The position numbers and the translations under genes are program-made. 64,000 nucleotides of DNA from Saccharothrix longispora (GTDB taxonomy: Bacteria; Actinomycetota; Actinomycetes; Mycobacteriales; Pseudonocardiaceae), in the NCBI RefSeq assembly GCF_030852425.1, contig NZ_NSDM01000008.1:62001-126000 (forward strand), in the 5' to 3' direction. Below, piece after piece: positions 1 to 7,609 of this stretch (the stretch's first letter is position 1; each line of letters begins with the position of its first letter). The notes under the pieces were generated by a model, which saw nothing but the letters and a program-made list of their open reading frames with translations, had not been told where the DNA came from and did no database searches.

Positions 1-113
1 TGGTGCAGCACTTCGGGTACTGGCCGCTTGCGGCCGGCGGCGGCGTCGTGCTCGCCGCCGCCGGCCGCAAGCGGTTGCGAGCTGCCGACAAGCGAACGGG
101 ACCCAGGCGGTGA
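1..113 (+). CDS. C-terminal end of a membrane-associated protein (partial)
   Basis: The reading frame is open from the window edge (first complete codon at base 3) to a TGA at 111-113. The visible 36 residues include a hydrophobic glycine/alanine/valine stretch followed by a basic tail (AGRKRLRAADKR). This looks like the last membrane segment and cytoplasmic tail of an integral membrane protein. Third positions are almost all G or C, which supports coding. Too little is visible to name a family. Confidence 0.55.
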   Translation, partial: VQHFGYWPLAAGGGVVLAAAGRKRLRAADKRTGPRR

Positions 114-259
114 GTGGCCCGTGGGACGACGTCGTGGACCACAACACCCCCACCGGGGTCAGCCCGCAGTCCGGGACTGCGCCGACCTCGATCCAGTCCG
201 CGCGCCGGTGGAGCCGCTCGGCTGCCGACCCCGTTCGCCCGCCGCGCCGGCGGCGATGA
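110..259 (+). CDS. Putative small protein translationally coupled to the upstream gene
   Basis: A GTG at 110 overlaps the TGA of the preceding frame as GTGA. It opens a 49-codon frame (VSGPWDDVVDHNTPTG...) that ends in an arginine-rich tail. Third positions are strongly G/C, as in the real genes around it. At its stop an ATG overlaps as ATGA (256-259) and opens another G/C3-rich frame that runs into the antisense NUDIX gene. The region could therefore be one small gene with a frameshift, two coupled small genes, or non-coding. I do not recognise the product. Confidence 0.3.
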   Translation: MSGPWDDVVDHNTPTGVSPQSGTAPTSIQSARRWSRSAADPVRPPRRRR

Positions 260-355
260 AGCCGACGGACGCGCCGTCCGCCACCGCGTCGGCCGGCACG
301 TCGGCGTTCGCCTGCGGTTCGGCGGGGGTCGACCCCGCGGTGACGACGTCCCGGC

Positions 356-898
356 TCACGGTTGGGCGTGCTCGTGCAGCAGGAGCAGGGTGTAGGCGGC
401 GATCGACTGCGCGTCGGTGACCTCGCCCCGCGCGACCATCGCCTCGAACTCCGCGCGCGGGAACCACGCCGAGCGCATGTCCTGCTCCTCGTGCTCCCGC
501 TCGTGGAAGCCCTCGACCAGCTCGGTGGCCAGGAACACCCGCCCGCGCTGGCTCGACATGCCCGGCGCCACGTCCAGCAGCCCCAGCTGCACGAGCCTGC
601 CCGCGCGCAGGCCCGTCTCCTCGCGCAGCTCGCGGGCGGCCAGCTCCAGCGGGGCGAGGTCGGCGCGCTCCGGCGCGGTGCCCTGCGGGAACTCCCAGCG
701 CCGCATGCCCAGCGGGTACCGGTACTGCTCGACCAGCCGGAGCCGCTCGCCGTCCATGGGTATCACCAGCGCGAAGTCCGGCTTGTCCACCACCCCGTAG
801 ATCCCGGTCGTCCCGTCGGGACGCCCGATCGCGTCCTCCCGGACCACCATCCACTGGTTCGCGTACACCTCGCGCGAGCCGAGGGTCTCCACGATCAC
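356..898 (-). CDS. NUDIX hydrolase, ADP-ribose pyrophosphatase-like
   Basis: This 180-residue cytoplasmic protein has a NUDIX fold. The Nudix helix (ELAARELREETGL) follows WEFPQGT at about residues 75-105, giving the glutamates that bind the divalent metal. Family members cleave nucleoside diphosphates linked to another group. The EQYRYP and WEFPxG segments are typical of the ADP-ribose/ADP-sugar pyrophosphatase branch. The start is GTG at 898, whose GTGA overlaps the stop of the amino-acid permease, so the two genes are probably translationally coupled. The substrate cannot be read from sequence alone. Confidence 0.88.
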   Translation of the reverse strand: MIVETLGSREVYANQWMVVREDAIGRPDGTTGIYGVVDKPDFALVIPMDGERLRLVEQYRYPLGMRRWEFPQGTAPERADLAPLELAARELREETGLRAGRLVQLGLLDVAPGMSSQRGRVFLATELVEGFHEREHEEQDMRSAWFPRAEFEAMVARGEVTDAQSIAAYTLLLLHEHAQP

Positions 899-2286
899 TC
901 TCCCTGCACCTGTTGTCCCAACCGCGAACGGCTGCGGCCGTAGGCGAAGTACACCACCAACCCCACCGCCGACCACACGCCGAACGCCGCCCACGTCGCG
1001 GGCGCCAACCCGGCCACCAGCAGCGCGCACATGCCCAGCCCCAGCAGCGGCACCACCGGCACCCACGGCGTGCGGAACCCGCGCGGCAGGTCCGGCCGGG
1101 TCCGCCGCAGCACCACCACGCCGATGTTGACCAGGCCGAACGCCACCAGCGTGCCGATGCTCGTCGCCTCCGCCAGCTGCCCCAGCGGCACCAGCGCGGC
1201 GAGCACCGCCACCGCCCCGCCCACGATCAGCGTGTTCGCCGCGGGCACGCGCCGCGCGCCGATCCGGGCGAACACCCGGGGCACCAGGCCGTCGCGCGCC
1301 ATCGCGACCAGCACCCGGGTCTGTCCGTACAGGACGGTCAGCACCACCGAGGCGATCGCGACCACCGCGCCGGCCGCCAGCACCACGGCCGGCCAGCCGT
1401 CGCCCGTGACCTGCCGCAGCACGGTGGCCAGCGAGGCGTCGGACCCGCTCAGCGCGTCCACGCCGACCGCGCCCACCGCCGTCAGCGCCACCAGCACGTA
1501 GGCGACCGTGACCACGGCCAGCGAGACGACGATGGCGCGCGGCAGGTCGCGCTGCGGGTTCCGCGCCTCCTCGCCCGCCGTCGAGGCCGCGTCGAACCCG
1601 ATGAACGAGAAGAACACCAGCGAGGCCGCGCCCGTGACGCCCGCGACCCCGGCGGGCGCGAACGGCGCCAGGTTGCCGGTGCTGAACCCGAACGCGGCGA
1701 CCACCACGAAGAACGCGAGGACGGCGACCTTCAGCACGGTCGTCACCACGGTCACCACGCCGCTCTCCCGCACGCCGCCGAGGAGCACCGCCGTGGCCAG
1801 CAGCACCACCGCGGCGGCCGGCAGGTCGACCACGCCGCCGCTGAGCGCCTCGGGCACCCGCGACCCGACCGTCGCGCCGAGGAACTCGTCGAGGTAACCG
1901 CTCCAGCCCACCGCGACGGCCGCGACCGACACGCCGTACTCCAGCAGCAGGCACCAGCCGCACACCCATGCGACCAGCTCGCCCAGCGTGGCGTAGGTGT
2001 AGGAGTAGGCCGACCCGGAGACCGGCACCGCGCCCGCCAGCTCGGCGTAGGACAGGGCCGAGAACAGCGCGGCGAGCGCCGCCACGGCGAACGACACCGT
2101 CACCGCCGGCCCGGCGACCGGGGCGGCCTGGCCGAGCACCACGAAGATGCCCGTGCCGAGCGTGGCGCCGACGCTCAGCGAGACCAGGGCCGGCAGCCCG
2201 AGGCCGCGGCGCAGCGCCGTGTGAGCGCTCTCGTCGTTGATCAGGTCGACGGGCTTGGTGCGCAGGAGCTGCCGCAGCGGTGACAC
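895..2286 (-). CDS. APC-family amino acid permease
   Basis: This protein of about 463 residues has around 12 hydrophobic segments. It carries the family hallmark near the N-terminus ([13 protein letters not shown]), the first substrate- and cation-binding helix break of APC transporters. The closest look-alikes are cationic amino-acid transporters. I chose GTG at 2286 because the N-terminus then begins [14 protein letters not shown], a usual APC opening, and leaves room for the nucS promoter. An in-frame GTG at 2325 would add 13 residues overlapping that promoter. It is followed directly by the NUDIX gene with a 4-base overlap. Substrate unknown. Confidence 0.85.
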   Translation of the reverse strand: MSPLRQLLRTKPVDLINDESAHTALRRGLGLPALVSLSVGATLGTGIFVVLGQAAPVAGPAVTVSFAVAALAALFSALSYAELAGAVPVSGSAYSYTYATLGELVAWVCGWCLLLEYGVSVAAVAVGWSGYLDEFLGATVGSRVPEALSGGVVDLPAAAVVLLATAVLLGGVRESGVVTVVTTVLKVAVLAFFVVVAAFGFSTGNLAPFAPAGVAGVTGAASLVFFSFIGFDAASTAGEEARNPQRDLPRAIVVSLAVVTVAYVLVALTAVGAVGVDALSGSDASLATVLRQVTGDGWPAVVLAAGAVVAIASVVLTVLYGQTRVLVAMARDGLVPRVFARIGARRVPAANTLIVGGAVAVLAALVPLGQLAEATSIGTLVAFGLVNIGVVVLRRTRPDLPRGFRTPWVPVVPLLGLGMCALLVAGLAPATWAAFGVWSAVGLVVYFAYGRSRSRLGQQVQGE

Positions 2287-2329
2287 GTCGGCCGACGGTA
2301 CCTGCCGGTCGTCCGGCGCTCGCACCCCG

Positions 2330-2343
2330 TAGCCTGTCGGCCG
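2330..2343 (+). promoter_or_regulatory. Predicted nucS promoter -10 box (leaderless)
   Basis: TAGCCT at 2330-2335 fits the actinobacterial TANNNT -10 element. It lies 7 bases before the GTG start of nucS, so the transcript probably begins at or next to the start codon. There is no Shine-Dalgarno sequence in front of the gene. Confidence 0.45.
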
Positions 2344-3002
2344 TGCGCCTCGTCATCGCTCGCTGCCAGGTCGACTACGTCGGACGCCTCACCGCCCATC
2401 TGCCGATGGCCCAGAGGCTGCTGCTGATCAAGGCGGACGGGTCCGTGTCGATCCACTCCGACGACCGCGCGTACAAGCCGCTGAACTGGATGAGCCCGCC
2501 GTGCTGGCTCATCGAGGACCCGGACATCTGGGTGGTGCAGAACAAGGCGGGGGAGAAGCTGATCATCACCCTGGCCGAGGTCCTGCACGACTCGAAGCAC
2601 GAACTCGGCCCGGAGCCCGGCCTGGTGAAGGACGGCGTGGAGGCCGACCTCCAGAAGCTGCTGGCCGAGCACGTCACCACCCTCGGCGAGGGCTGGACCC
2701 TCGTCCGCCGCGAGTTCCCCACGCCGATCGGCCCGGTCGACCTGATGTGCCGCGACAGCGCGGGGAAGTCCGTGGCGGTGGAGATCAAGCGCCGGGGCGA
2801 GATCGACGGCGTGGAACAGCTCACCCGCTACCTGGAGCTCCTCAACCGCGACCCGCTGCTCGCCCCGGTGCGCGGCGTGTTCGCGGCGCAGCAGATCAAG
2901 CCCCAGGCCCGCACCCTCGCCGAGGACCGCGGCATCCGCTGCGTGGTCCTGGACTACGACGCGCTGCGCGGCATCGAGTCCGACGAGTTCCGCCTGTTCT
3001 GA
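2343..3002 (+). CDS. nucS: Mismatch-specific endonuclease NucS/EndoMS
   Basis: This 219-residue protein matches the actinobacterial NucS family almost end to end. The N-terminal DNA-binding/dimerisation half contains [17 protein letters not shown] and NWMSPP. The C-terminal RecB-like nuclease core has Asp133 (PVDLMCRD), Glu147 (VAVEIKRRG) and the [12 protein letters not shown] helix. In actinobacteria and some archaea, which lack MutS/MutL, NucS cuts both strands at mismatches and keeps mutation and homeologous recombination rates low. The GTG start reproduces the conserved MRLVIARC N-terminus. It is divergent from the permease gene and probably leaderless. Confidence 0.95.
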   Translation: MRLVIARCQVDYVGRLTAHLPMAQRLLLIKADGSVSIHSDDRAYKPLNWMSPPCWLIEDPDIWVVQNKAGEKLIITLAEVLHDSKHELGPEPGLVKDGVEADLQKLLAEHVTTLGEGWTLVRREFPTPIGPVDLMCRDSAGKSVAVEIKRRGEIDGVEQLTRYLELLNRDPLLAPVRGVFAAQQIKPQARTLAEDRGIRCVVLDYDALRGIESDEFRLF

Positions 3003-3064
3003 TCCGTTCCGCGCACCCCGGTCCGCGGTACACCGTTCGGGCGCGTGGCAAAGCGTTTTCCGCG

Positions 3065-3100
3065 ATATACGCTGACCTCCCCGTTCGTGGGCCTGGGGAG
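3065..3100 (+). promoter_or_regulatory. Possible promoter and strong ribosome-binding site of the 3106 lipoprotein
   Basis: A TATACG box at about 3065-3070 sits in a short A/T-rich patch rare in this genome. GGGGAGGAAC at 3095-3104, immediately before GTG 3106, is a near-ideal Shine-Dalgarno sequence and fixes the start. Confidence 0.4.
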
Positions 3101-3105
3101 GAACC

Positions 3106-3507
3106 GTGCGAAGACGAAGATCCGGTGTGCCCGCCCTGCTGCTCCTCCCCCTCGCGCTCGCGGCGTGCGCGGACACCGGTCGCGCACCGGTGCCGCTCGG
3201 GATGACGGCGCCCAGCTCCAGCATGACGGCCCTCCCCTCGGCGCACCTGGCCGCGCGGCCCGTGGCCGGGGCCGTGAACAGCGAGATCCGGTTGAGCGGT
3301 GAGGGCTACCCCGCTCACGGCCGGGTCGTGTTCACCTTCCGCGGGGCGCAGGTGGGCGAGACCACCGCGGACGCGGTGGGGCGGTTCGCCGAGGTGGCGG
3401 TGGTGGTGCCGGCCGCGTTCGCGGACGCCGGGCCCGGCACCCAGGTCACGATCGGGGCCACGTCGGGGCCGTTCTACGCCGAGACGCCGTTCGTCCTCAC
3501 CCGGTAG
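3106..3507 (+). CDS. Small secreted lipoprotein with one beta-sandwich-like domain
   Basis: This 133-residue protein has an arginine-rich start, a hydrophobic core and a lipobox (LALAAC, Cys21), so it should be lipidated and held on the outer face of the membrane. After a serine/proline linker, residues 55-133 (EIRLSGEGYPAHGRVVFTF...) read as a string of short beta strands, like an immunoglobulin/IPT-type domain. Such domains often mediate binding. The start is fixed by a strong Shine-Dalgarno. Its last 34 bases overlap the convergent gene at 3474-4208. No specific function is recognised. Confidence 0.7.
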   Translation: MRRRRSGVPALLLLPLALAACADTGRAPVPLGMTAPSSSMTALPSAHLAARPVAGAVNSEIRLSGEGYPAHGRVVFTFRGAQVGETTADAVGRFAEVAVVVPAAFADAGPGTQVTIGATSGPFYAETPFVLTR

Positions 3508-4208
3508 AGCTCGTCCAGGACGTCGGCCCGGCTCAGCGCGAACCGGCTCGCCAGGTGGTCGGCCAGGCGGGCCACCTCCGGTGGCACGTCCGGGCACCCG
3601 CCCTCGAAGTCGGTCAGGTCCACGTACGCCTCCAGCAGGCCCGCCCCGGCGCGGCCGGGGAAGGTCCCGCCGTCGTCCCGGCGGTGGAACGCGATGCCCT
3701 CGCGCACGGCCGACGCGTCGCCGGTGAGCGCGAAGCCCGCCGCGCCGCCGCGGTCCTGGACGGGGTGGACCACGTCCGCCGTGCCGGACAGCCACGTGCG
3801 GGTGAACCCGACGACCTCCGCCGCGCCCTGGAGGTGGTCGAGGGCGGTGGACAGGGTGAACGAACGCGACAGCCCGGAACCGCACACGAACAGGAACGGC
3901 AGGTGTTCGGGGTAGCCCTGCTCGCGGCCGTCGGCGAGGGCGGCCGTCGCGTGCGCGCGGCCCGCGTCGTGGCCGCCGGCGAAGTCGTCGTCCCCGAACT
4001 GGTGGCGGAGCAGCACCAGGCGCCCCTCGGCGCGGTGCCCGACCGGCGCTCCCGGGCGGTGGCCCCACGCGCCCCGGGCGACCGGGGAACCGATGCGGCG
4101 GACGAGGAACCTCAGGTCGTGGCCACCCGTGCGGGTGTACTCGGACAGCTCCCGCGGCGTCAGCTCGCGAGCACCGGAATCGACCCCGTACGCGGTCACG
4201 GTCGGCAA
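3474..4208 (-). CDS. Hypothetical protein of unknown function
   Basis: This 244-residue soluble protein has no signal peptide or membrane segments. TTG at 4208 is chosen as start because AGGAGG lies six bases upstream; GTG at 4199 is the alternative. Visible features are an ELTPRELSEYTRTGGHDLRFL opening, a GYPEHLPFLFVCGSGLSRSF segment with a central cysteine, and an acidic helix-rich end. I do not recognise the family. It is divergent from the sodium:solute symporter gene and convergent, with overlap, to the lipoprotein. Confidence 0.65.
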   Translation of the reverse strand: MPTVTAYGVDSGARELTPRELSEYTRTGGHDLRFLVRRIGSPVARGAWGHRPGAPVGHRAEGRLVLLRHQFGDDDFAGGHDAGRAHATAALADGREQGYPEHLPFLFVCGSGLSRSFTLSTALDHLQGAAEVVGFTRTWLSGTADVVHPVQDRGGAAGFALTGDASAVREGIAFHRRDDGGTFPGRAGAGLLEAYVDLTDFEGGCPDVPPEVARLADHLASRFALSRADVLDELYRVRTNGVSA

Positions 4209-4286
4209 TCGGCACCTCCTGGCTCCACCTCCGGGAGTACGAGGTTTAGGAGCGGGTAGTTCAAACCGGCGAACCGCGCCGGAGTG

Positions 4287-4319
4287 CACTACGGTCAGCG
4301 TGGTCGCTGGTGAGTAGTG
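4287..4319 (+). promoter_or_regulatory. Inverted repeat/stem-loop in the leader of the symporter gene
   Basis: CACTAC (4287-4292) pairs with GTAGTG (4314-4319), and CAGCG (4296-4300) pairs with CGCTG (4305-4309) around a TGGT loop. This makes a two-tier hairpin about 45 bases before GTG 4363, in the gap between divergent genes. It could be an operator for a dimeric regulator or an RNA element. I do not recognise it. Confidence 0.4.
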
Positions 4320-4362
4320 TTCGTTGGTGTTTTAGATTGTTTGATCGGGGAGGTGGGCGAGG

Positions 4363-6048
4363 GTGCCCGTGCTCGCACAGGCGGACCTGCGGCTTGACGC
4401 CGGACCGCTGGACTACGCGCTGTTGGCGGTCTACTTCGTGTTCGTGCTCGGCATCGGCTTCCTGGCCCGCAGGTCGGTGTCGTCGAGCCTCGACTTCCTG
4501 CTCTCCGGCCGGTCGCTGCCCGCCTGGGTGACGGGCCTGGCGTTCATCTCGGCCAACCTCGGCGCGATCGAGCTGCTCGGCATGGCGGCCAACGGCGCGC
4601 AGTACGGCATGGCCACGATGCACTACTACTGGATCGGCGCGATCCCGGCCATGGTGTTCCTGGGCATCGTGATGATGCCCTTCTACTACGGTTCGAAGGT
4701 CCGCAGCGTCCCCGAGTTCCTGCGCCGCCGCTTCGGCAAGGGCGCCCACCTGGTCAACGCGCTCAGCTTCGCCGCGGCCCAGGTGCTCATCGCGGGCGTC
4801 AACCTCTACGCGCTGGCGTTCCTGCTCAACCTCATGCTCGGCTGGCCGATCCCGCTGTCGGTGGTCATCGCCGCGGCGGTCGTGCTCGCCTACACCACCC
4901 TCGGCGGCCTGTCCGCGGCGATCTACAACGAGGTGCTCCAGTTCTTCGTCATCGTCGCCGCCCTGCTGCCGCTCACCATCGTGGGCCTGCACAAGGTCGG
5001 TGGCTGGGACGGCCTGGTCGACAAGGTGACGGCCGGTCCCGGCGGCGCGGAGCAGCTGTCGTCGTGGCCGGCGACCGAGCTGACCGGCATCCAGAACCCG
5101 GTGCTCAGCGTCATCGGCATCGTGTTCGGCCTCGGCTTCGTGCTCTCGTTCGGCTACTGGACGACGAACTTCGCCGAGGTGCAGCGCGCGCTGTCGGCGA
5201 AGTCGATGTCCGCGGCCCGGCGCACGCCGATCATCGGCGCCTACCCCAAGGTGCTGATCCCGTTCGTGATCATCATCCCGGGCATCATCGCCGCGCTGGT
5301 CGTGCCGGAGATGGTGGCGCTCAAGGCCGGTGACGAGAGCGGGGACGTCGCCTACAACAACGCGCTGCCCGCGCTGATCGGCGAGCTGCTCCCCAACGGC
5401 ATGCTCGGCATCGCGATCACGGGTCTGCTGGCGTCGTTCATGGCCGGTGTCGCGGCGAACGTGTCGAGCTTCAACACGGTCTTCACGTACGACCTGTGGC
5501 AGCAGTACGTCAAGAAGGACAAGCCGGACGAGTACTACCTGCGCATCGGCCGCCTGGCCACGATCGGCGGCACGGTGGTCGCCATCGGCACGGCGTTCAT
5601 CGCCGCCGGCTACGGCAACATCATGGACTACATCCAGGCGCTGTTCTCGTTCTTCAACGCGCCGCTGTTCGCCACGTTCATCCTGGCGATGTTCTGGAAG
5701 CGGATGTCGGCGGCGGCGGGCTGGATCGGTCTGGTCGCGGGCACGCTCGCCGCGGTGCTGGTGTTCGTGCTCGCCGAGACCGGCGTGCTCGACCTGCCCG
5801 GTCAGGGCGCGAGCTTCGTCGGCGCGGGCGTGGCGTTCGCGGTCGACATCGTGGTCAGCGTCGTGGTGACGGTATTCACCCGGCCGGTGCCGGAGGAGCG
5901 GCTGCGCGGGCTGGTCTACAGCCTGACGCCCAAGGAGGACCGCAGGCACTCCACGACCGGCGACGACTCGGGCTGGTACCGCTCGCCCGCCGTGCTCGGC
6001 GCGGGCGTCCTGGTCATCACCGTCGTGCTCAACATCATCTTCGCCTGA
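4363..6048 (+). CDS. Sodium:solute symporter (SSF family)
   Basis: This 561-residue integral membrane protein has 13-14 predicted helices and the sodium/solute symporter fold. Helix 1 (LDYALLAVYFVFVLGIGF), the SGRSLPAWVTGLAFISANLGAIELLG stretch and the GITGLLASFMAGVAANVSSFNTVFTYDLW region are characteristic. It most resembles the SGLT-like (sugar/inositol) branch. The substrate is not determined; sugar, carboxylate or amino acid are possible. GGGGAGG precedes the GTG start. A small membrane protein follows 11 bases downstream and is probably a partner subunit. Confidence 0.88.
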   Translation: MPVLAQADLRLDAGPLDYALLAVYFVFVLGIGFLARRSVSSSLDFLLSGRSLPAWVTGLAFISANLGAIELLGMAANGAQYGMATMHYYWIGAIPAMVFLGIVMMPFYYGSKVRSVPEFLRRRFGKGAHLVNALSFAAAQVLIAGVNLYALAFLLNLMLGWPIPLSVVIAAAVVLAYTTLGGLSAAIYNEVLQFFVIVAALLPLTIVGLHKVGGWDGLVDKVTAGPGGAEQLSSWPATELTGIQNPVLSVIGIVFGLGFVLSFGYWTTNFAEVQRALSAKSMSAARRTPIIGAYPKVLIPFVIIIPGIIAALVVPEMVALKAGDESGDVAYNNALPALIGELLPNGMLGIAITGLLASFMAGVAANVSSFNTVFTYDLWQQYVKKDKPDEYYLRIGRLATIGGTVVAIGTAFIAAGYGNIMDYIQALFSFFNAPLFATFILAMFWKRMSAAAGWIGLVAGTLAAVLVFVLAETGVLDLPGQGASFVGAGVAFAVDIVVSVVVTVFTRPVPEERLRGLVYSLTPKEDRRHSTTGDDSGWYRSPAVLGAGVLVITVVLNIIFA

Positions 6049-6059
6049 GGGAGGTCGTC

Positions 6060-6332
6060 ATGGCGGCGCACAAGGCAGGTCTGTTCGACCTCCGGCTGGT
6101 GATCGCGGTGCTGTTCGCGATCTACGGGGTGGTCCTGGTGGTGGTCGGACTCGGCTTCACCGACGAGTCCGACCTGGCCAGGGCCGACGGGCTCAACATC
6201 AACCTGTGGTCAGGTGTCGGCATGCTCGTCCTGGCGGCGCTGTTCGCCGCCTGGGCGCTCCTGCGGCCCGTCATCGTGCCGGACGAGCCCGCTGACGGGG
6301 ACCCGGTGGAGGGTGCTCAGCGCCGGGGGTAG
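6060..6332 (+). CDS. Small two-helix membrane protein paired with the symporter
   Basis: This 90-residue protein has two clear membrane helices (LVIAVLFAIYGVVLVVVGLGF, and one near residues 50-70) joined by an acidic/polar loop. Its tail is charged. ATG 6060 lies 11 bases after the symporter stop and has GAGGGAGG just upstream, so the two are cotranscribed. Small membrane partners accompany several SSF and sodium-coupled transporters. That role here is inferred from position only. It is not an obvious DUF485 protein. Confidence 0.7.
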   Translation: MAAHKAGLFDLRLVIAVLFAIYGVVLVVVGLGFTDESDLARADGLNINLWSGVGMLVLAALFAAWALLRPVIVPDEPADGDPVEGAQRRG

Positions 6333-6400
6333 ACCGGGTTGAACGCCTCGACCGTCCAGGTGTCGAGCCAGCGGACGGCGCGTCGGATGCGGTTGCGCAC
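6317..6400 (-). CDS. Very small basic/amphipathic protein (27 residues)
   Basis: On the minus strand AAAGGAG lies six bases before a GTG at 6400. It opens a 27-residue frame with RNRIRRAVRWLDTW in its first half and VEAFNPVYPRR at its end. The strong Shine-Dalgarno, the high G/C at third positions and the otherwise unexplained gap support a real small gene. The N-terminal part would form a positively charged amphipathic helix with two tryptophans. It overlaps the 3' end of the convergent symporter-partner gene by 16 bases. Function unknown. Confidence 0.5.
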   Translation of the reverse strand: MRNRIRRAVRWLDTWTVEAFNPVYPRR

Positions 6401-6520
6401 TCGGTGCTCCTTTCGTTGGTTCCACCTGGTTCAGCGCGATGACCTTCTGAATCGTTCCCGAAGGCCCTCGTGAGGACGAACACAGGGTTCCGGCCACGAA
6501 TGGCGCAACCGGGAGCTACC

Positions 6521-7540
6521 GTGCACGTCGTGAAGCGTCCCGTCGCTGTGCTGAGCGCGATCCTGAGCGCGACCCTCCTGGTGGCCGGCTGCGCCGGGAC
6601 GGACCTGGCGAAGCAGCGGTTCCCCCGCACCACCATCCCGGCGAACGCGGAGAACGTCGCCGACCCGACCGGGACCACGGGCACCACGGGCAGCGCCGCG
6701 CCCGGTCAGCCGGTCGAACCGGCGTTCGCGCCAGACCGGCTGCGGCTCACCGACCCGTGCGAGCTGCTCGACGAGGACGTGCTCAAGGGCCTGGGCACAC
6801 CCGGCGACGTGTCGCGCAGCGGCTTCAGCCGGTGCTCCAACTTCATGACCGACAAGGCCGGCAAGGACCTCGCGGTCACCGTCGACCTCGGCCAGACGAT
6901 GACATCCGAGATCAAGAACGCCGACAAGCAGCTCGCCGGCCTGCGCAGCGCCGAGCAGACGCTGGACAACAGCGCGTGCTTCGTCTCGGTGATCACGCAG
7001 GACAAGCCGGGCCTCGGCATCACCGTGCAGATCGGCTACAAGGACGGCGACGCGTGCGCGCCAGGCCGCACCGTGGCCGAGTCCGTGGTCGCGCAGGTCC
7101 GGGACCGCAAGGGCGTCATCACACCCGCCAAGGGGTCGCTGATCACGCTCGACCCGTGCGCCCTGCCGGACGCCGGCGCGGTGGAGGCGGCCGTCGGCGC
7201 CGGCTACCGCACGTACCCGTACGGGCTGCACAACTGCTCGTGGGTGGGCGACGGCCCGGAGCTGACCGTGGACTTCCGGCGCACCTTCGTCCCCGACGAC
7301 CGGGAGTTCGACGAGGGGCAGACCGAGGTCGACCTGGGCGGCGGCGTCACGGGCTACCAGAAGGCGGGCGCCACGGCGTTCCCCTCCTGCGAGGTCAAGT
7401 GGGTGCAGCGGGAGACGGGGAACGACGAGGGCGAGGTGGTCGAGGTGAAGTCGGCCGGACCGGAGAAGGCGCAGTTCGACCGCTGCGCCACGGCCGTGAC
7501 GTTCGCCAAGGTGCTGCTGGCCAAGATCCCGAAGGGCTGA
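6521..7540 (+). CDS. DUF3558-like lipoprotein with two repeated domains
   Basis: This protein of about 339 residues has a signal peptide and lipobox (LLVAGC, Cys24), then a threonine/glycine linker. Two similar domains follow. Each begins with a DPC motif (DPCELLDEDVLKGLG near residue 85, DPCALPDAGAVEAAVG near 215) and carries a later paired cysteine. This DPC...C pattern is typical of DUF3558-type exported actinobacterial lipoproteins, whose function is unknown. GTG 6521 is preceded by GGGAG at good spacing; ATG 6500 and GTG 6530 are alternatives. A one-domain relative lies at 13470. Confidence 0.75.
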   Translation: MHVVKRPVAVLSAILSATLLVAGCAGTDLAKQRFPRTTIPANAENVADPTGTTGTTGSAAPGQPVEPAFAPDRLRLTDPCELLDEDVLKGLGTPGDVSRSGFSRCSNFMTDKAGKDLAVTVDLGQTMTSEIKNADKQLAGLRSAEQTLDNSACFVSVITQDKPGLGITVQIGYKDGDACAPGRTVAESVVAQVRDRKGVITPAKGSLITLDPCALPDAGAVEAAVGAGYRTYPYGLHNCSWVGDGPELTVDFRRTFVPDDREFDEGQTEVDLGGGVTGYQKAGATAFPSCEVKWVQRETGNDEGEVVEVKSAGPEKAQFDRCATAVTFAKVLLAKIPKG

Positions 7541-7569
7541 ACGGGGGCTGACACCACCGCCGGATACCG

Positions 7570-7585
7570 GTTACTGTTCAGTAAC
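7570..7585. promoter_or_regulatory. Dyad operator GTTACTG-TT-CAGTAAC before the aldehyde dehydrogenase gene
   Basis: This is a perfect 7+7 inverted repeat with a 2-base centre, 25 bases before the ATG of the aldehyde dehydrogenase gene. It fits TTAC-N6-GTAA, the pattern also found before four acyl-CoA genes in this window. A TetR-type repressor site is the most likely reading. Confidence 0.6.
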
Positions 7586-7609
7586 ACCGTGCACCACCTG
7601 GAGGGCCCG

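Noticed and set aside
2287..2325. Longer N-terminus of the APC permease from GTG 2325
   Set aside because: It would overlap the nucS promoter and add 13 residues not typical of the family. GTG 2286 gives the usual APC start.
356..2356. Continuous 666-codon minus-strand frame joining the permease region and the NUDIX gene
   Set aside because: Only the last 180 codons read as a protein (NUDIX). The rest is an out-of-frame shadow of the permease, and the GTGA junction at 895-898 explains the arrangement.
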